Shown here one piece after another: positions 31,219-42,660 of a stretch of DNA of 64,000 nt. The notes under the pieces were generated by a model. The model saw only the letters and a program-made list of their open reading frames with translations, was not told where the DNA came from and searched no databases. The DNA comes from Takakia lepidozioides (Eukaryota; Streptophyta; Takakiopsida; Takakiales; Takakiaceae), in assembly GCA_030704615.1 (NCBI GenBank), contig CM060734.1:13020001-13084000 (forward strand). The letters are read 5' to 3'. A program made the position numbers and the translations under genes. How positions within the stretch are numbered: the first letter of the stretch is position 1; the number at the start of each line of letters is the position of its first letter.

Positions 31219-32274
31219 TGTTAGAGGACTGTCTGGGACTTAGACACTTATACGGGATCTGTAGGGTACCCTTAATTTTGCACAGACTGAGACCAACAGA
31301 GCCTTAGGGGTGACAGCAGCGCACTAGAGGGGGGTTATACAGCCCGTCACAGCCACACACAGCGCGACACAAACCAGCAACACAGCCCGCACACATCACA
31401 AGCCGTCACATCGTCACAGCCGCACAGCCAACCAGTTAGCACAGCTCGTCACACAAGCCCGACACAGCCATCACAGCCAACACAGCCCCGTCACAACAAA
31501 GCGACACAGCCACCCAGCCAGTCACAGTCACATCCCGTCACAGCCCGACACAGCCAAACACAGTCGCACAGCCAAATCACACAGCCCTCACAATTTCACA
31601 CAGCCAGTCACAGCTTGACACAGCTGTCACGATCATAGGGAACAAGAGCAGGACAGGGAACGACTATGGGAAACAACACCTGCAAATGGAATATGTTAGT
31701 TCACGAATGACGGTTAGTGAGGGAAACAGTTAGAGCCACGGGTAGGAAGATAAAGGGAGAAGCAAGGACTGAGTAGGGGGCTTTTTGGGGGATGATTTCT
31801 TGAAGCACGTGAGGAGAGAGAGAGGATCGGGCGGAGAGTAAGAACGGAAGCAAAATGGAGAGCACGGTGAAGGAGGAGAGATGATTAGTAGATGCTTGTT
31901 ATATGCAAAACTGTAGTGATATTGTAGAGCAGATATAGACACAATGGCTTCGGCCTGATACCTGATAAATCATAATCTGATACTTATACGATACAACCAC
32001 ACTGTGTAGAGAGATCTGAGTGAAGCTGTGGAATGAATGGATGGTTTGATGGAACCGATAAATTGATGAAGCAAACTGATACTTAATTATCAATGGTAAG
32101 GTAGCTAACATGAATGCCAAAAGGGAAACAAAGAGGAAACACCCCCATGATACACTAGCTGTAGGTCATGACTGATTGTTCTGCGTGGGCTGAGTACTTA
32201 GAGATTTCCAACTCTTCTATCTTGGAGTTTCCGCCTCGGATAGCGAAGGGATGGGTGAGTAAAAGCCGCGCGAC
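31219..32274 (+). repeat. 3' LTR of C
   Basis: 1056 bases, collinear with the 5' LTR but with many small indels inside the minisatellite. The last base A of the LTR is missing (ends CGCGAC) before the GCTCT duplication. Confidence 0.9.
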
Positions 32275-32279
32275 GCTCT
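32275..32279. repeat. Target-site duplication of C, right copy (GCTCT)
   Basis: Matches 19300-19304. The sequence after it resumes element B in its RT domain. Confidence 0.85.
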
Positions 32280-33060
32280 CAAGCGCTCCAATACCACCTG
32301 AAGGTGTCTCTCATGCTCCTCCACCGTAGCACAAGATGAGATGTCATCTATGTTAGCACCAACAAAGTCCACCCCTGCTAGAATCCTATCCTGACTCTCT
32401 GAAACTCTGCAGGAGCATTCTTAAGCCCAAATGTGTAAACCGCACTGATATAGGCAATCCTTGCCGTGCTCATTGATCCCCCAGAAGTCATCTTCTGCTT
32501 GTCCCGTCCCTGATCGGCAACTGGTGATATCCGGATCGTAAATCCAAAGTGCTAAAGACCTTAGCATGCCCGATGGCATCAAAGATCTCATCTAGTGTTG
32601 GCATGGCATACTTATCGGACTTGGTTGACGATTTACAGGCCGGTAATCACCGTACATACGTCCTCTCCGTCCATTGCCATAGACATCCTTCTTGGCTGGC
32701 ATCACTGTGGCTGAAGCATACTCTCCACCAGAGAGCTCCACCAAACCAGCCTCCCAGAGATCTTGAGTCCTCATCTGAATCAAAGACCTCTCCATGTCAC
32801 TGTATCTATAGGGTCTCCGAAGATTGGCGTGTCAGTGGCCACTCAATACAAATCTTCTTGACCTTCAGTGCCTTCCAAGTCCTTCAAACTAAAGGCAAAG
32901 CAATTCCTGTAAGCCCTCAGGAACCGCCGTATAAGTTTTCTCTCTCCTCTGGTGACAATGGATCCAATGTTAGGCTCCCAATTGTCGCTCCGTAATTGCA
33001 AACCTTAAGTCCAGTGGGCTAGAGGTAGAGGACGCGTCCAGTGGTTGCTATGTTGCAACC
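32280..33060 (-). pseudogene. Reverse transcriptase fingers/palm of B (upstream of the C insertion)
   Basis: Minus strand reads a degraded connector (counterpart of RNCFAFSLKDL), MERSLIQMRTQDLWEAGLVEL, SATVMPAKKDVYGNG, YGDYRPVNRQ and, after frameshifts, the FSTLDLR..YHQLP and YQWRF..FGLKNAP segments. It ends exactly at the C insertion, after EEHERHLQ. Confidence 0.85.
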
Positions 33061-33341
33061 TCTTGAGGCAGTACTCCCTACCTGCTTAGTCAATGATAAG
33101 CCTCATCCCATCCTGCACCATCATCTCATCCTCGAGGACTTCCTCAACCCGAGAAAATCCCCACCTCATCCATCAACCCCGCCGCCCCCGGCTGCCAACT
33201 CCCTCTGACCTCGAGCACCTCCCACGTGTGCCATGGATGCCTGCACCCCATGTTCCTCTCATGCTCGCCCCCACTCACTGCCTGTACCATCTCGGTAGGC
33301 AAGAGACCATCGAGGGAAATGTACTCCGCACTCTGCGTTGC

Positions 33342-34557
33342 TCAGCCATCGCCAAGCTGATAATCCAGGTCAAGCATTGAGATCCATTGCTTGCCCAACA
33401 CCTGATGACGGGATGCCTCAGCAAGAGACGACACCGCCGTGGTACCAGTGGCAAAACCCATTGCCCGCTCACGCTCGTCAGCATTAGGCTCCACTAACTG
33501 CTTGCCAACTGAGCATCCACAGAGGCCAGGTTCACTATCCCGGAAAGCATGCGATCCTTGGAAGCTGAGCAGTGTAGGTAATGTTGCTCGTGGTTGACCC
33601 ACCTTGTTGACCACTGCCAAAGGCAAACGGTCATCATGTCTCACACGCTCAACTGCCTCCCTGTGTCCAAATGCTATCCACTGTGAGGTGTGCTTGCCGC
33701 TGCTAGCCCCCCCCATCAAGCACGCTTGAGCAGTGCGGGTGGCATCAAGTTAGTCCACCATAGTCGTGGACGATGAGCCCATGACCCCACTATAGTTGCA
33801 TCTAGCAACACTGCTGACCCAAGCCACGACCGGACTTGATGCACACTAGCCATCACCTTGGCCCGAGAATCGCCCATCAGTTGCACATTTTCCAGATGTA
33901 TGCTGGAGATACAGCTTGATGAAGCTGCAAGTGGCGCAAAACCCGCACCATCTCCCAAAACAGACCCGACCTCGAGTCTCGCAATCCATTGCCATGCCCG
34001 CTGATGATACCCTTGGCAAGGCCAACCTGCCACTACTAGATCAATGGAGCAACGAAATGTCTGCTGGCAAGGCCTGCTGATATCCACGAACTGCAGACAC
34101 CGGCAACAACTCAGGGTACTATTGCACCAACTGAGCAACATGACAAAGTGAAACGTGTCGTGCATTCTCATCCCTCTCCAAATACAAGTAACGCCAAACT
34201 CGTATATCTGTCTGTAACACAGCAGCCAATCCGGTGCTGATCCCGCCAAACAAGTCCAGAAGACAAAGCCTTCATCCGGATACTGCCACAACAATAGGTG
34301 TGGTGTCCAATGGACAACAAGGTGATCCTGGTGCATCCCCACACTCTCCTCCTCTCCTGATGGTACAAAACCTCTCCCCAGGTTTGTTGCACCCGTCGAT
34401 CAGCAACCTGCTGCATATCCTTGCTCATGCCCCACAATGGAGTCTGAGCAATCATGGCAGGCAACTCCGCCATACCATGCATGTCATCCTGCTCTCCCGG
34501 AGGTGACATATCCTCTGAATGAGCGTTGCCCTCAAGTAACTCTCCAGGCCAACTCAC
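33342..34557 (-). pseudogene. C5-DNA methyltransferase domain of B (frameshifted)
   Basis: Three minus-strand pieces cover the domain. 34557-34342 is the N-terminal linker (DMHGMAELPAMIAQTPLWGMSKDMQQV). In 34342-33716 motif I is out of frame, but IDLVVAGWPCQG (motif IV, catalytic Cys near 34014) and LENVQLMGDSRAKVM (motif VI) are readable, as is AHRPRLWWTNLMPPALLKRA (motif VIII region). 33719-33342 has PTLLSFQGSHAF, EPNADERERAMGFATGTT (motif IX-like) and the motif X-like segment. It aligns along its length with G, so the DNMT insertion is a fixed family feature. Confidence 0.82.
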
Positions 34558-35200
34558 TACAGCTGTGAATGCTGCTAGTGTCGGATCTTAACCCCTCGCT
34601 GGGCAACCGCAACTCTCCTATGAATGTCACAGGGAGCTGCACACGCCGGCCCTCCCTTGACTGCCATCCAGCCTATAGGAAGCTGACTCCTCCCCAAAAT
34701 CCAGGGTGAAGCCCATGGGGTACACACTGCCCCACCAACCAGGACATCGTATGAGACCGCGTCTGTCACCAGGCCTTGGCTCGCATCACTGAGCCATTTG
34801 TAGGGTGATCCGGCCGTAGTCTAATAGCCAACTCACGCCGTGTCATGCCCCAAGCCTGCTCCGATCCTCCCAGAAACATTTGTCTATTGGAAGGACAAGG
34901 CTCCATATCCGCCTCCCGTGAGGCCCAAGCCTTTAATAGCACGCTCTGCCTAGCATCAATGGCTGAGCTCCCGATCCAACAAGACCCGCAGTGGCCGTAC
35001 CATCTCGCCTGCCGGTCCCCTCAAATAGAAAATGCTATCCTGGTTGTCTATTATGACAACTCCAGGTATCACCATGGCGCGCTCAATGGCTGGCCTAGCT
35101 GGCAAGCTCCATCAACCTGGCAGTTGCAGCTTGCCATGGTGCCGCCGTGCAAGTCTTGACCCTCCAATCCAAGGATCCCTCTGGCACTACACCTCCCATT
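34558..35200 (-). pseudogene. Aspartic protease region of B
   Basis: Collinear with the protease of G. Readable parts include TDAVSYDVLVGGAV and, near 34950-34975, RVLLD followed by a one-base loss where G has SGAQPLMLG, so the catalytic DSG motif is broken by frameshift. Confidence 0.7.
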
Positions 35201-36790
35201 ATCTCCGTAGAAGATGAAGTAACCTCCCCACTCTCCCAGAGTGTGTTGCCAGCCTGAACACCTCAGCTGGTCTTACCCCCGGCGTCGCAATCATGGTAGC
35301 CGAGAACAATGGAGCCACGTACACAGATGTGGCCGCTCCCAGCAGCACACTAGCTGCCATATAGCTTGGAACACTAGGTAGTGGTGCTGCCCGTGTAGCT
35401 CTCCCCAATGGCATAGTAACCTCCGCTCGGTAACAGTCGGGCGAGAACTAGGTGCCATGGATGGCGTCGACACTGTCTCCGCCAATTTGAATGATTGAGG
35501 AAGCCTAGCCTGACGGCTTGGCTCCCTACGCTGTGGATCCCACTCCACCTCTGCACCTCGTGGCTCAGGAACTCGTGTTGCTCCTCGAGTCACGCTGCAG
35601 CAACCTCCACCTACACTAGTGGTAGTGCTCGCCAGCACATGAATCCCATGCCTCCCATATCTCCTCCCTCAGGAGCAGGAGGTGGACCATCCGCCTTGGA
35701 GCCAGTACCACCTGAGCTGTAGCCATGGCAGCAAGCCTCCTGCTCTAGCTGCTGAGCCGGTTGGCCATGCCTTGGTCAAAAAACACCCTGACCTGTGCGT
35801 CCTTGGCCATGTTGAGCTTGCCCTTGGCCCTACACCCCGTGCCTGGCCACCTCGTCCTCTCTGGGCTGCTCCACCTCGACCCCCCAACATTGTTCCCTTG
35901 GAACTGGCCTGGGCGCCACTCAGGATGCAAACCATAACACTAACTCTGGCCTCTCCATGCCCGTGCTTGCCACAATGCCCACACTTGCAATTTTGCAGGC
36001 TGTGCATATTCCGGCCCTTTGCCTCCTCTGGGCAATCCTTCTGACATGGGGTCCTCCACATGTCCAACACAACCACCTCCACCCGTTGTTGGCCTGCAAA
36101 TGAAGGGAGAGACCCCCTGGCATCTGAGGTCCTCTCTGTCCTTCCCCTGGGCTTTGCCTGGACCCCCTTGTTGCCTTGAGCACTTTGAGGTAGTGGTTGC
36201 TAGGAGCACCACTACCCCATGGTGTCTCCTTTGCAAATCCCCCCATACCACTCGTTCCTCACCATGTTGAGCTCTATCCCTCTGCCAGCAAAGACACATT
36301 TTGCTAAGGTGGGTTGGCCGCTTGTAGGAGAGTTGCATCCCGCACCCTTCTCCTCAGCTCCTTGTTCCCATATCCCATACCAGAATTGGACTACCTAAGC
36401 TTCCGTAACCCCTTGGGTTACATTTTATCAAGCGCCTCATGCCAGTGAAAGCCGCCCTCAAGCTCTCAGTAGGCTTCCAGTTGGAACTCTTGCAAGCTCC
36501 CAACTTCTCTGTCCTCACCCCTTGGTATTCTCTCTCACTCTTCGAGAACTCCACAATAGGGCTAAGGCAGGCACGGGTACTGGTGCTGGTGCGTTAGTGG
36601 CTTGGGTGGATGTCGTAGCTACGGTACCACCAGTCCCACTAATCCCCTCTGCTTGCTGAAGCTGCTAGTGCACGGCAGTGTAGCCACTGCCCCTCGTGCT
36701 CTAGTGCCCTAGTGATGGAGACATCGTCGGTGTGACCAGTACATCCTCCACTCCTCGATCTCAACTTCATGCCCCCGCCTAAACTCATGT
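35200..36790 (-). pseudogene. Gag of B (multiple frameshifts)
   Basis: Minus-strand fragments match G gag: YQGVRTEKL (36510 region), GMRRLIKCN, zinc-knuckle remnants (GGGGCVGHVEDP is a frame-shifted CWTCGG knuckle; KCGHCGKHGHGEARV matches the second knuckle), Gly/Arg-rich QRGRGGQARG and then VPEPRGAEVEWDPQRREPSRQARLPQSFKLAETVSTPSM. No intact frame. Confidence 0.72.
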
Positions 36791-37300
36791 GTAATCATCC
36801 ATAGGTGCCCCTCAAGGTGCTGAAACAGCCCTTTTCCATGCCATGAAAGGCGTAAATAGTTGTGGATTGTGCATTTGCCTGCCAATCACACCAACTATCA
36901 ACCGCCTCCACCGCAACACTCCTATGGTGGCTGGTCATCACCTCCAACCTCACCACAGGAGAAACAATGATGGTCTGACTGTCATCAATCACCCCGCCCT
37001 CACCATCGACACATGCTCTAGGACTGGCCGTGATCAAATCCGGACCAATCACCTATAAAAACAGCGCCCACACAAAACTACCATGGCGCACATTCAAGCA
37101 TGCAGATGGAGGGGGATCCAAACACAAATCAGAACGACAACTCCCCCACACCAAAACCACTCCACGGTGTTGCTTCCTGCAAGGACATCACCCCACCCAA
37201 ACCCGGACTGACTCTTGCCTCCACCTACGGAAAGTCTTTGGCCTAATGAGAGGGTGGAAACTACGAGAAGAGAAGCTAAAGCAATGCCTACCCCAACATG
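36791..37300 (-). other. 5' leader of B
   Basis: Aligns with 46260-46860 in G, including GGTTTTGGTGTGGGGGAG and GGATCCCCC landmarks and the repeated GGTGAGG...ATGACCAGC stretch. Similarity fades beyond about 37400, so the element's 5' end or its decay limit is near there. Confidence 0.5.
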
Positions 37301-37900
37301 CCCTCATCCCAACACTCTTTTTCTCATCTCTTCCCCACTTGCATGACCATTGGAATATCATGAAGATACTCCTCCCTCAACCGCCCCCACGAGCTTCAAA
37401 ATTCGGCCTTCAAGACCACATGCCCGTCCTTAGGGGGGGCTGCTATTTCATGAGCCATGAGCATGACGGCATGAGCCATGAGCATAGTCGTAAGTGTGGA
37501 AAAACATGAGCAGCACTATTTTCCGGAAATGAGTGTCCACGGGAATAGGGTTTAGGGTGCCACGGTCATAGGGGCTAGAAGACCCTCCCGATGAAGGAGG
37601 TTCGGCAATGTTATTTAGAATTATATATTGAAAGGCAATGTTTCGCGAAGGGTAGGGTGGTACTGCTCTGTACAATGGGGTGCCCATTTCAGCTTACCAG
37701 CCACTTGCAAAATCCACCCACACTCCCAATCCCAAACGAAATGAGCAATGACGCATTCTTGGAACGATGGACCCACTAGAATAAAAGAGGGCACAATGGA
37801 GGTTTTTTCATGATCCACATGAATGCATTTGCAGCACGTCTACTGTGCTGAGTGTGGCCATCAAATCTTTAGCCCTGTGCCTACTGAATACAAGTCACGT
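37301..37900. other. No gene recognised
   Basis: No domain seen on either strand. The CATGAGCCATGAGCAT motif is tandemly repeated twice at 37450-37485. The first 150 bases still show weak similarity to the 5' part of G. Confidence 0.4.
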
Positions 37901-38664
37901 TGTCAATGGGACTTCGACTGCTCTCAGAACTAGCTCATGAGTCATGGGCGCCTCCATGTACAGTCGATTGCAGCCGTTTGTACCGCCCCTAGTGATGTTC
38001 ACCACAATGTCCTGCCCTTCATCATACCACCATCGAATATGAAATCTTCACGTTTTTGTCGTCCACCACAATGCGCATGTCCCTCCAATGGAGAAGAGAG
38101 CGCACTCCTTGAGGGAATAGGTCTCTCCGATGGAGTCCCCCACGTCCAGTGCAAGCAGTTCCACCGCAACAGCATAGCAGTGCGCCTCTTTTGCATGGGT
38201 GACCGTAGTAGCTGGGAAATCGGAATCCGGGATTCGCAGGAGCCACGGACTCCTCGACCAAGATCGTCACCCCCGCTCGAGGCGTAGTGGCCTACGATAT
38301 ACTCAAAGCACCAATGTTTCCACACCGAACCAGTATCTTCTGTGTAATCTGTGTACCATAACAATGTCTCCCGATGTGGCCGGAATACATTGCATAATCG
38401 ATGCTCCAAATGGGCAGTCGTCCCGGTTTCGGAAGCACGGCATCCTTGCAAAGGGGACCTGAGAACGACTTGGATGCAATGACAATGACCTTGCGGACAG
38501 CTCGAAGCCCTTGATTTTGGAAATGACGCGAAGCGGAGAGCAGTCCGGCCCTCCAAATAATGGAGCATCTGGGTCCCGCGTACCCACCGACGGAGTGGAT
38601 GAACCCATACATCTTTCTCATCAAGAGTTTATAGTTTTAAGATCTGCCACCGAAGTCCATCCCC
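37900..38664 (-). pseudogene. Unidentified coding remnant, left arm of an imperfect inverted repeat
   Basis: The minus strand is homologous to the plus strand of 38700-39560. Protein-level matches are clearer than base matches: DIVVNITRGGTNG...ELVLRAVEVPL here against DICFSSASSRAGR...QLVLRVSKFRL there, and CFRNRDDCPFGASIMQC..SGDIVMV against AAKTSRLPLSMATIML..SGDIIVWL. At least two frameshifts. I do not recognise the protein. The arms may be two divergent paralogues or one duplicated inverted exon. Confidence 0.45.
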
Positions 38665-38713
38665 CGGATGGAAATTCGGCGCCGCATTTACATCGAAGAG
38701 GGGATGGACTTCG
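38651..38713. repeat. Perfect 14-bp inverted repeat at the centre of the inverted arms
   Basis: CGAAGTCCATCCCC at 38651-38664 faces GGGGATGGACTTCG at 38700-38713. The 35-base loop contains the palindrome-like AATTCGGCGCCGCATTT, a relative of the palindromes at 39.8-40.5 kb. Confidence 0.8.
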
Positions 38714-39560
38714 TCGTGTCCAGTGGCTATCGGCCCACCTGGCAGTGAATGCCCATAGTTTGCTTGGCAGGTAGGAAACTGAAACGCTACATTCATGAAG
38801 CACCAATCTTCATCGGTCCAGGATCCTGTAGGGGGAAATTTAAATGTGCCCCTGGAGTGTTTGTGAGGAATTGCAACGTTAGCTTGAACTTTTTCAGCCC
38901 CGCGCTGCTCCTCCTCCATCCGGGAGCTGCTGTCATTGAGCCGTACTCCGCTACTCTTTTTCAAGGATGCCGTGCCGCCAAAACCAGCCGACTGCCCTTA
39001 TCAATGGCCACGATTATGCTATGTTTCAAACCAGAATCAGGAGACATCATTGTCTGGCTCTCTGTTTCACATACTCTGCGGGAATCAAGAGAGTTTTTTT
39101 GCGCGCAATAGAGTATCTGGAGGGCTATTAACCGCTTTGAGCGAGGTGAGGCGAGGGTCAATGCGTCCGTGGGTCCTGAAAATTGTTGACCCTCGATATA
39201 CCAAGCTGGAAAGGGATGCCGGACAGATCACGCACGCCCTCGCTTTGGCGCTGGACTGCTGCCATTGGACAAGGGAGGACGGCACGGGGAAAACTATATC
39301 CGTGCAGATCACTTTTATCCGCTCTTCCAGTGTATGGAGACATTCCGCGATTGCGAAGACGAATCCACGGGCACGATGATGCCCACAGTGACCTTGTCAA
39401 TGTATATGGTGGTGTATCAATTGATGGACATGACATTTGTTTTTCGTCGGCTTCCAGCAGGGCAGGCAGAGACGACCGAATTGCAGTTTACCTCGAGTGC
39501 CGTTGCAGTGATCAGCTTGTTTTGAGGGTATCGAAGTTCCGTCTACTTGCGAAGCCATGT
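38700..39560 (+). pseudogene. Unidentified coding remnant, right arm of the inverted repeat
   Basis: Divergent partner of 38664-37900. Readable stretches include SMATIMLCFKPESGDIIVWLS (about 38995-39060), HFYPLFQCMETFRDCEDES and RDDRIAVYLECRCSDQLVLRVSKFRLLAK (about 39460-39555), in different frames. No family recognised. Confidence 0.45.
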
Positions 39561-39779
39561 AGAAGGAGGAAGGGTTAGTTTTGTCTGCAGTTGGTAAATG
39601 TGAGACATCGGTGCCGACAATAACCCATCGTCCTCACTTCTGTATGATTGTGTTTCATCTGTTGATAAACTTCTCGGAATTGGCCGACTATTCAATTTTG
39701 ATTCTTCATTTTCTACAATGTGTCTGTCCGGATGATTAGCAGAGTAACCGGTATGTAGTCATGTGTCGAAATATACCAG

Positions 39780-40510
39780 AGTAACGCCATGTCGGACATT
39801 GAAATGCGGCAGGCCCGCATTTCCATGTGGGACAAGGAATGCGGTGCATCATTTCCGTCCAGGTACACAACGAAATACCAACACGGGTCTATAAATGGAC
39901 AGACAACGAGTTGGTCTATTGCAAATGCGGCGACGCTTCCAGCTTGGCAATGGAAACTTCTTTTGGACAAGGAATGCGTGCCGCATTTCCGTCCAACATT
40001 TCGAAAAGTGCACCTATTCCGACCAACGCGATGGAATGCATTACTTGACCGCATTTCCGTGAGAGGGTCTGCAAATGGACAAATTGCGATGTCCGTTCTG
40101 GAAATGCGGCGCCGCATTTCCATGTCCGTCATCGACTTTTTTTTTACAATGGAATGCGGTGCCAATTTTTTGCTGATGGCCTGCAGTTTCGAACAACAAA
40201 CCATCCCCAATATGGAAATGCGGCACCGCATTTCAATTCCGCCATCTCGACCTCCTTGTTTCGACCTCCTTGTTTCGACCTCTAAGCGTGGTGGCATCCA
40301 TGCAATGATCGGGAGCTGCCAAAACTGGCGTGTGGACAAAAGGAAATTTTGGAAATGCGGCACCGCATTTCCAATCGGCCGATTATTTTTTACTATGCCA
40401 ACATTGAAATGGAAAATTTAGTCCTCCCCTGTTTTGGAAATTCGGTCCGCATTTCCAAAAGAGGTTCTTAGAGTTGCCAAAATTTGGAATGCGGTGCCCC
40501 ATTTCTGATT
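39780..40510. repeat. Cluster of GAAATGCGGC...GCCGCATTTC palindromes
   Basis: Perfect or near-perfect palindromes with halves GGAAATGCGG and CCGCATTTCC occur at about 39801-39824, 39968-39992, 40100-40121, 40214-40234, 40351-40372 and 40435-40456, with degenerate ones near 39835, 40150 and 40487. Spacing is irregular (about 85-170 bases). The sequence between is AT-richer and mostly unlike from copy to copy. No ORF of note. Confidence 0.8.
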
Positions 40511-40639
40511 TTTGGGAGCGTCGTGTTTGAGCGATTGTGTGGCTGGAATGCACACTGGAGAGGGTCACGAATGTCTGGCAGAATTTCCTTTATATACTCT
40601 GGAAGAGATTTACATTTACAGAGACTTCATTAAAATTCT

Positions 40640-41067
40640 TTTAATCTTAAAATCTTGAAATCATCCGAATCCCCATCTGTTTCTAAGACTGTCCTGCTCC
40701 GCCTCCACCCCTCAGTGCCTTTCTCATCTCCAGCGGACTGCTCGTTGGCCGGCTTTCGAAAATCCCATCTTCCCCTTGCGGACTGTCCATCTCACTCCGT
40801 TGGGTCGTCCTTCCTCCCTGTCTGCGTCGCTCTCTCCGCTGAATCACATATGTACTTTCGTACCCGTCTACCTGTCTTAGCTGCTGCCAACTCTTTCTTA
40901 TCGCTTTCTTTCCTCCCTACCCTCTCCACAATCTGCTCTACTTACTGGATTCTCACTTCTTCTAATCGCTTGATTTGCGAGTTTAGCTGCATAACTAGGA
41001 GGGAGTAGTCCCCACCGGGCTCGTCATGAAGTCGGCCCTCGCAAAGAACGGGCACATTCGTCCTGGC
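40640..41067 (-). other. Unidentified minus-strand coding-like stretch ending at the gap
   Basis: From the gap edge the minus strand reads ARTNVPVLCEGRLHD, SLLVMQLNSQIKRLEEVRIQ then stop, followed by ESDKKELAAAKTGRRVRKYICD in the same frame. The composition suggests a helical, charged protein or gag-like linker. It does not match chromovirus gag, so the gap may join two different elements. Confidence 0.3.
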
Positions 41068-41567
41068 NNNNNNNNNNNNNNNNNNNNNNNNNNNNNNNNN
41101 NNNNNNNNNNNNNNNNNNNNNNNNNNNNNNNNNNNNNNNNNNNNNNNNNNNNNNNNNNNNNNNNNNNNNNNNNNNNNNNNNNNNNNNNNNNNNNNNNNNN
41201 NNNNNNNNNNNNNNNNNNNNNNNNNNNNNNNNNNNNNNNNNNNNNNNNNNNNNNNNNNNNNNNNNNNNNNNNNNNNNNNNNNNNNNNNNNNNNNNNNNNN
41301 NNNNNNNNNNNNNNNNNNNNNNNNNNNNNNNNNNNNNNNNNNNNNNNNNNNNNNNNNNNNNNNNNNNNNNNNNNNNNNNNNNNNNNNNNNNNNNNNNNNN
41401 NNNNNNNNNNNNNNNNNNNNNNNNNNNNNNNNNNNNNNNNNNNNNNNNNNNNNNNNNNNNNNNNNNNNNNNNNNNNNNNNNNNNNNNNNNNNNNNNNNNN
41501 NNNNNNNNNNNNNNNNNNNNNNNNNNNNNNNNNNNNNNNNNNNNNNNNNNNNNNNNNNNNNNNNNNN
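41068..41567. other. Assembly gap (500 N)
   Basis: Exactly 500 N, probably a scaffold gap of nominal size. Confidence 0.99.
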
Positions 41568-42604
41568 TGCACTTTTGCCATGTGCCGGGCTCCCCACAAT
41601 TGAAACACACTACATCAAGGTTGCATTCTGTCCGCCATAGGCCGCCTCCACCCGCTTTTCCTTTCGAAGACCGGGTACCGCCTTGACTTGTGATGCCCTC
41701 CCTTCGATTTCCACATTGCTATTGTCGCCGCGTGGCCTTATACCACTTCTTTTCCGGTCGGAAGGGAGTCACCTTCCCACCGGGTCTTCTTGTGGTTCAG
41801 CTCCGTACGGCCTTGTTCTTTCACCCTGGGGAACCTGAGACATATTAGCCCTCTCAATTGCCTCGTTTAAAGTCTTAGGTGGCTTCTCCTCCAACTTCCG
41901 CCTGCGCCATGGGGCCAACCCCGCCACAAAGTTGAAGACCATTTCTGGGTTCCGCCTATCGCGATTCGAGCAACAACACATTGAAGCCTGACATATCCCG
42001 AATCTGTTGCTTCAAATTCTCATCTTGTCCCGGGCAAGCCAGGACGCATTGAGGGGGCACAAACTGTCTCTTCATCAATTCCTTGAACCCACTCCAGTTC
42101 AAGGTTTCCGGACTTGGACCTCGGTCGTGAAGGCATTTCTGCCAATTGTTGAGCATAGCCCCTCAAATAGGTAGAGCCCCACTTCCACCCGATCCTCGTC
42201 ACCAACTTGGCCGCCCGGAAGTACTGCTCTAGCTCCAGGAGCCAGGTGTTTGGGCCTTCCGATTTTGGACGCCCTCGAAAGGTGTCGGGTTCATTAGGCT
42301 TCACCTTAAACTTTGCCTTAGTGGAAGTGGCATTAGCCGCCTTCAACACGTCTTTCAACGTCCCGCCAAACTGCGGCCAACAACCCTCCCAAAAGGCTTG
42401 CCGGCATGGGCGGCATCTCTTGGTTTGTCGGAGCTCTCAGGATCCTCGGGCTCCGACTCCTCGGATTTCCTCCCGCTTGAGCGGCCTCGTTTTCGGAAAC
42501 ATGCATCGCTCCTCAAACGGGCCACCCGGGACACGTCGCCCCATCGGGCTCACCAGGATCATCTCTTTGGGCCGTTCCGCTTTCGCTTGGCTTGCCCGAC
42601 CCCA
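41568..42604 (-). pseudogene. Gag of chromovirus copy J
   Basis: Readable in several frames: MGSGKP start near 42602, KDVLKAANATSTKAKFKVKP, WLLELEQYFRAAKL, NWSGFKELMKRQFVPP (keeping the CAG glutamine that is TAG in D), PEMVFNFVAGLAPW and KPPKTLNEAIERA, ending in a CFNCGEPG knuckle at the gap. At least five frameshifts. Confidence 0.8.
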
Positions 42605-42660
42605 TGATGAGGCCAATCCCAAGGAAGATCGCGTACTAAACTCTAAGCTCTGATACCAAG

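Larger units (their letters stand above)
19305..32274 (+). mobile_element. Element C: complete-ended Athila/Tat-like gypsy retrotransposon inserted in B
   Basis: About 12,970 bases with 5' LTR, PBS, ORF1, gag, protease, RT, RNase H, integrase, a 4.7-kb 3' region with further ORFs, polypurine tract and 3' LTR, flanked by GCTCT. The LTRs are alike apart from small indels, so insertion was fairly recent, yet gag has lost its central part and pol has several stops, making it non-autonomous. The protease DGGSG and RT FLDD motifs and the integrase YYPQGNG.AEATNK place it near Athila/Tat. Confidence 0.9.
16503..37300 (-). mobile_element. Element B: DNMT-gypsy copy split by element C
   Basis: Minus-strand parts are 37300-32280 (leader, gag, protease, DNMT, RT fingers) and 19299-16503 (RT palm onward, RNase H, integrase, PHD, 3' UTR, terminal repeat). 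Element C (19305-32274) sits between, flanked by GCTCT on both sides. Joining the flanks restores the local RT reading LERLRAHGLKLHPGK, as in E and G. The 5' boundary near 37300 is approximate; no 5' LTR was recognised. Confidence 0.85.

Noticed and set aside
37591-37818. Short open frames resembling the zinc-binding tail of a LINE reverse transcriptase
   Set aside because: The resemblance (HFVWDWECGW) is only a few residues with no supporting Cys pattern.
41024-41640. Long open frames across the N run
   Set aside because: They are open only because N codons cannot be stops; there is no sequence to support them.
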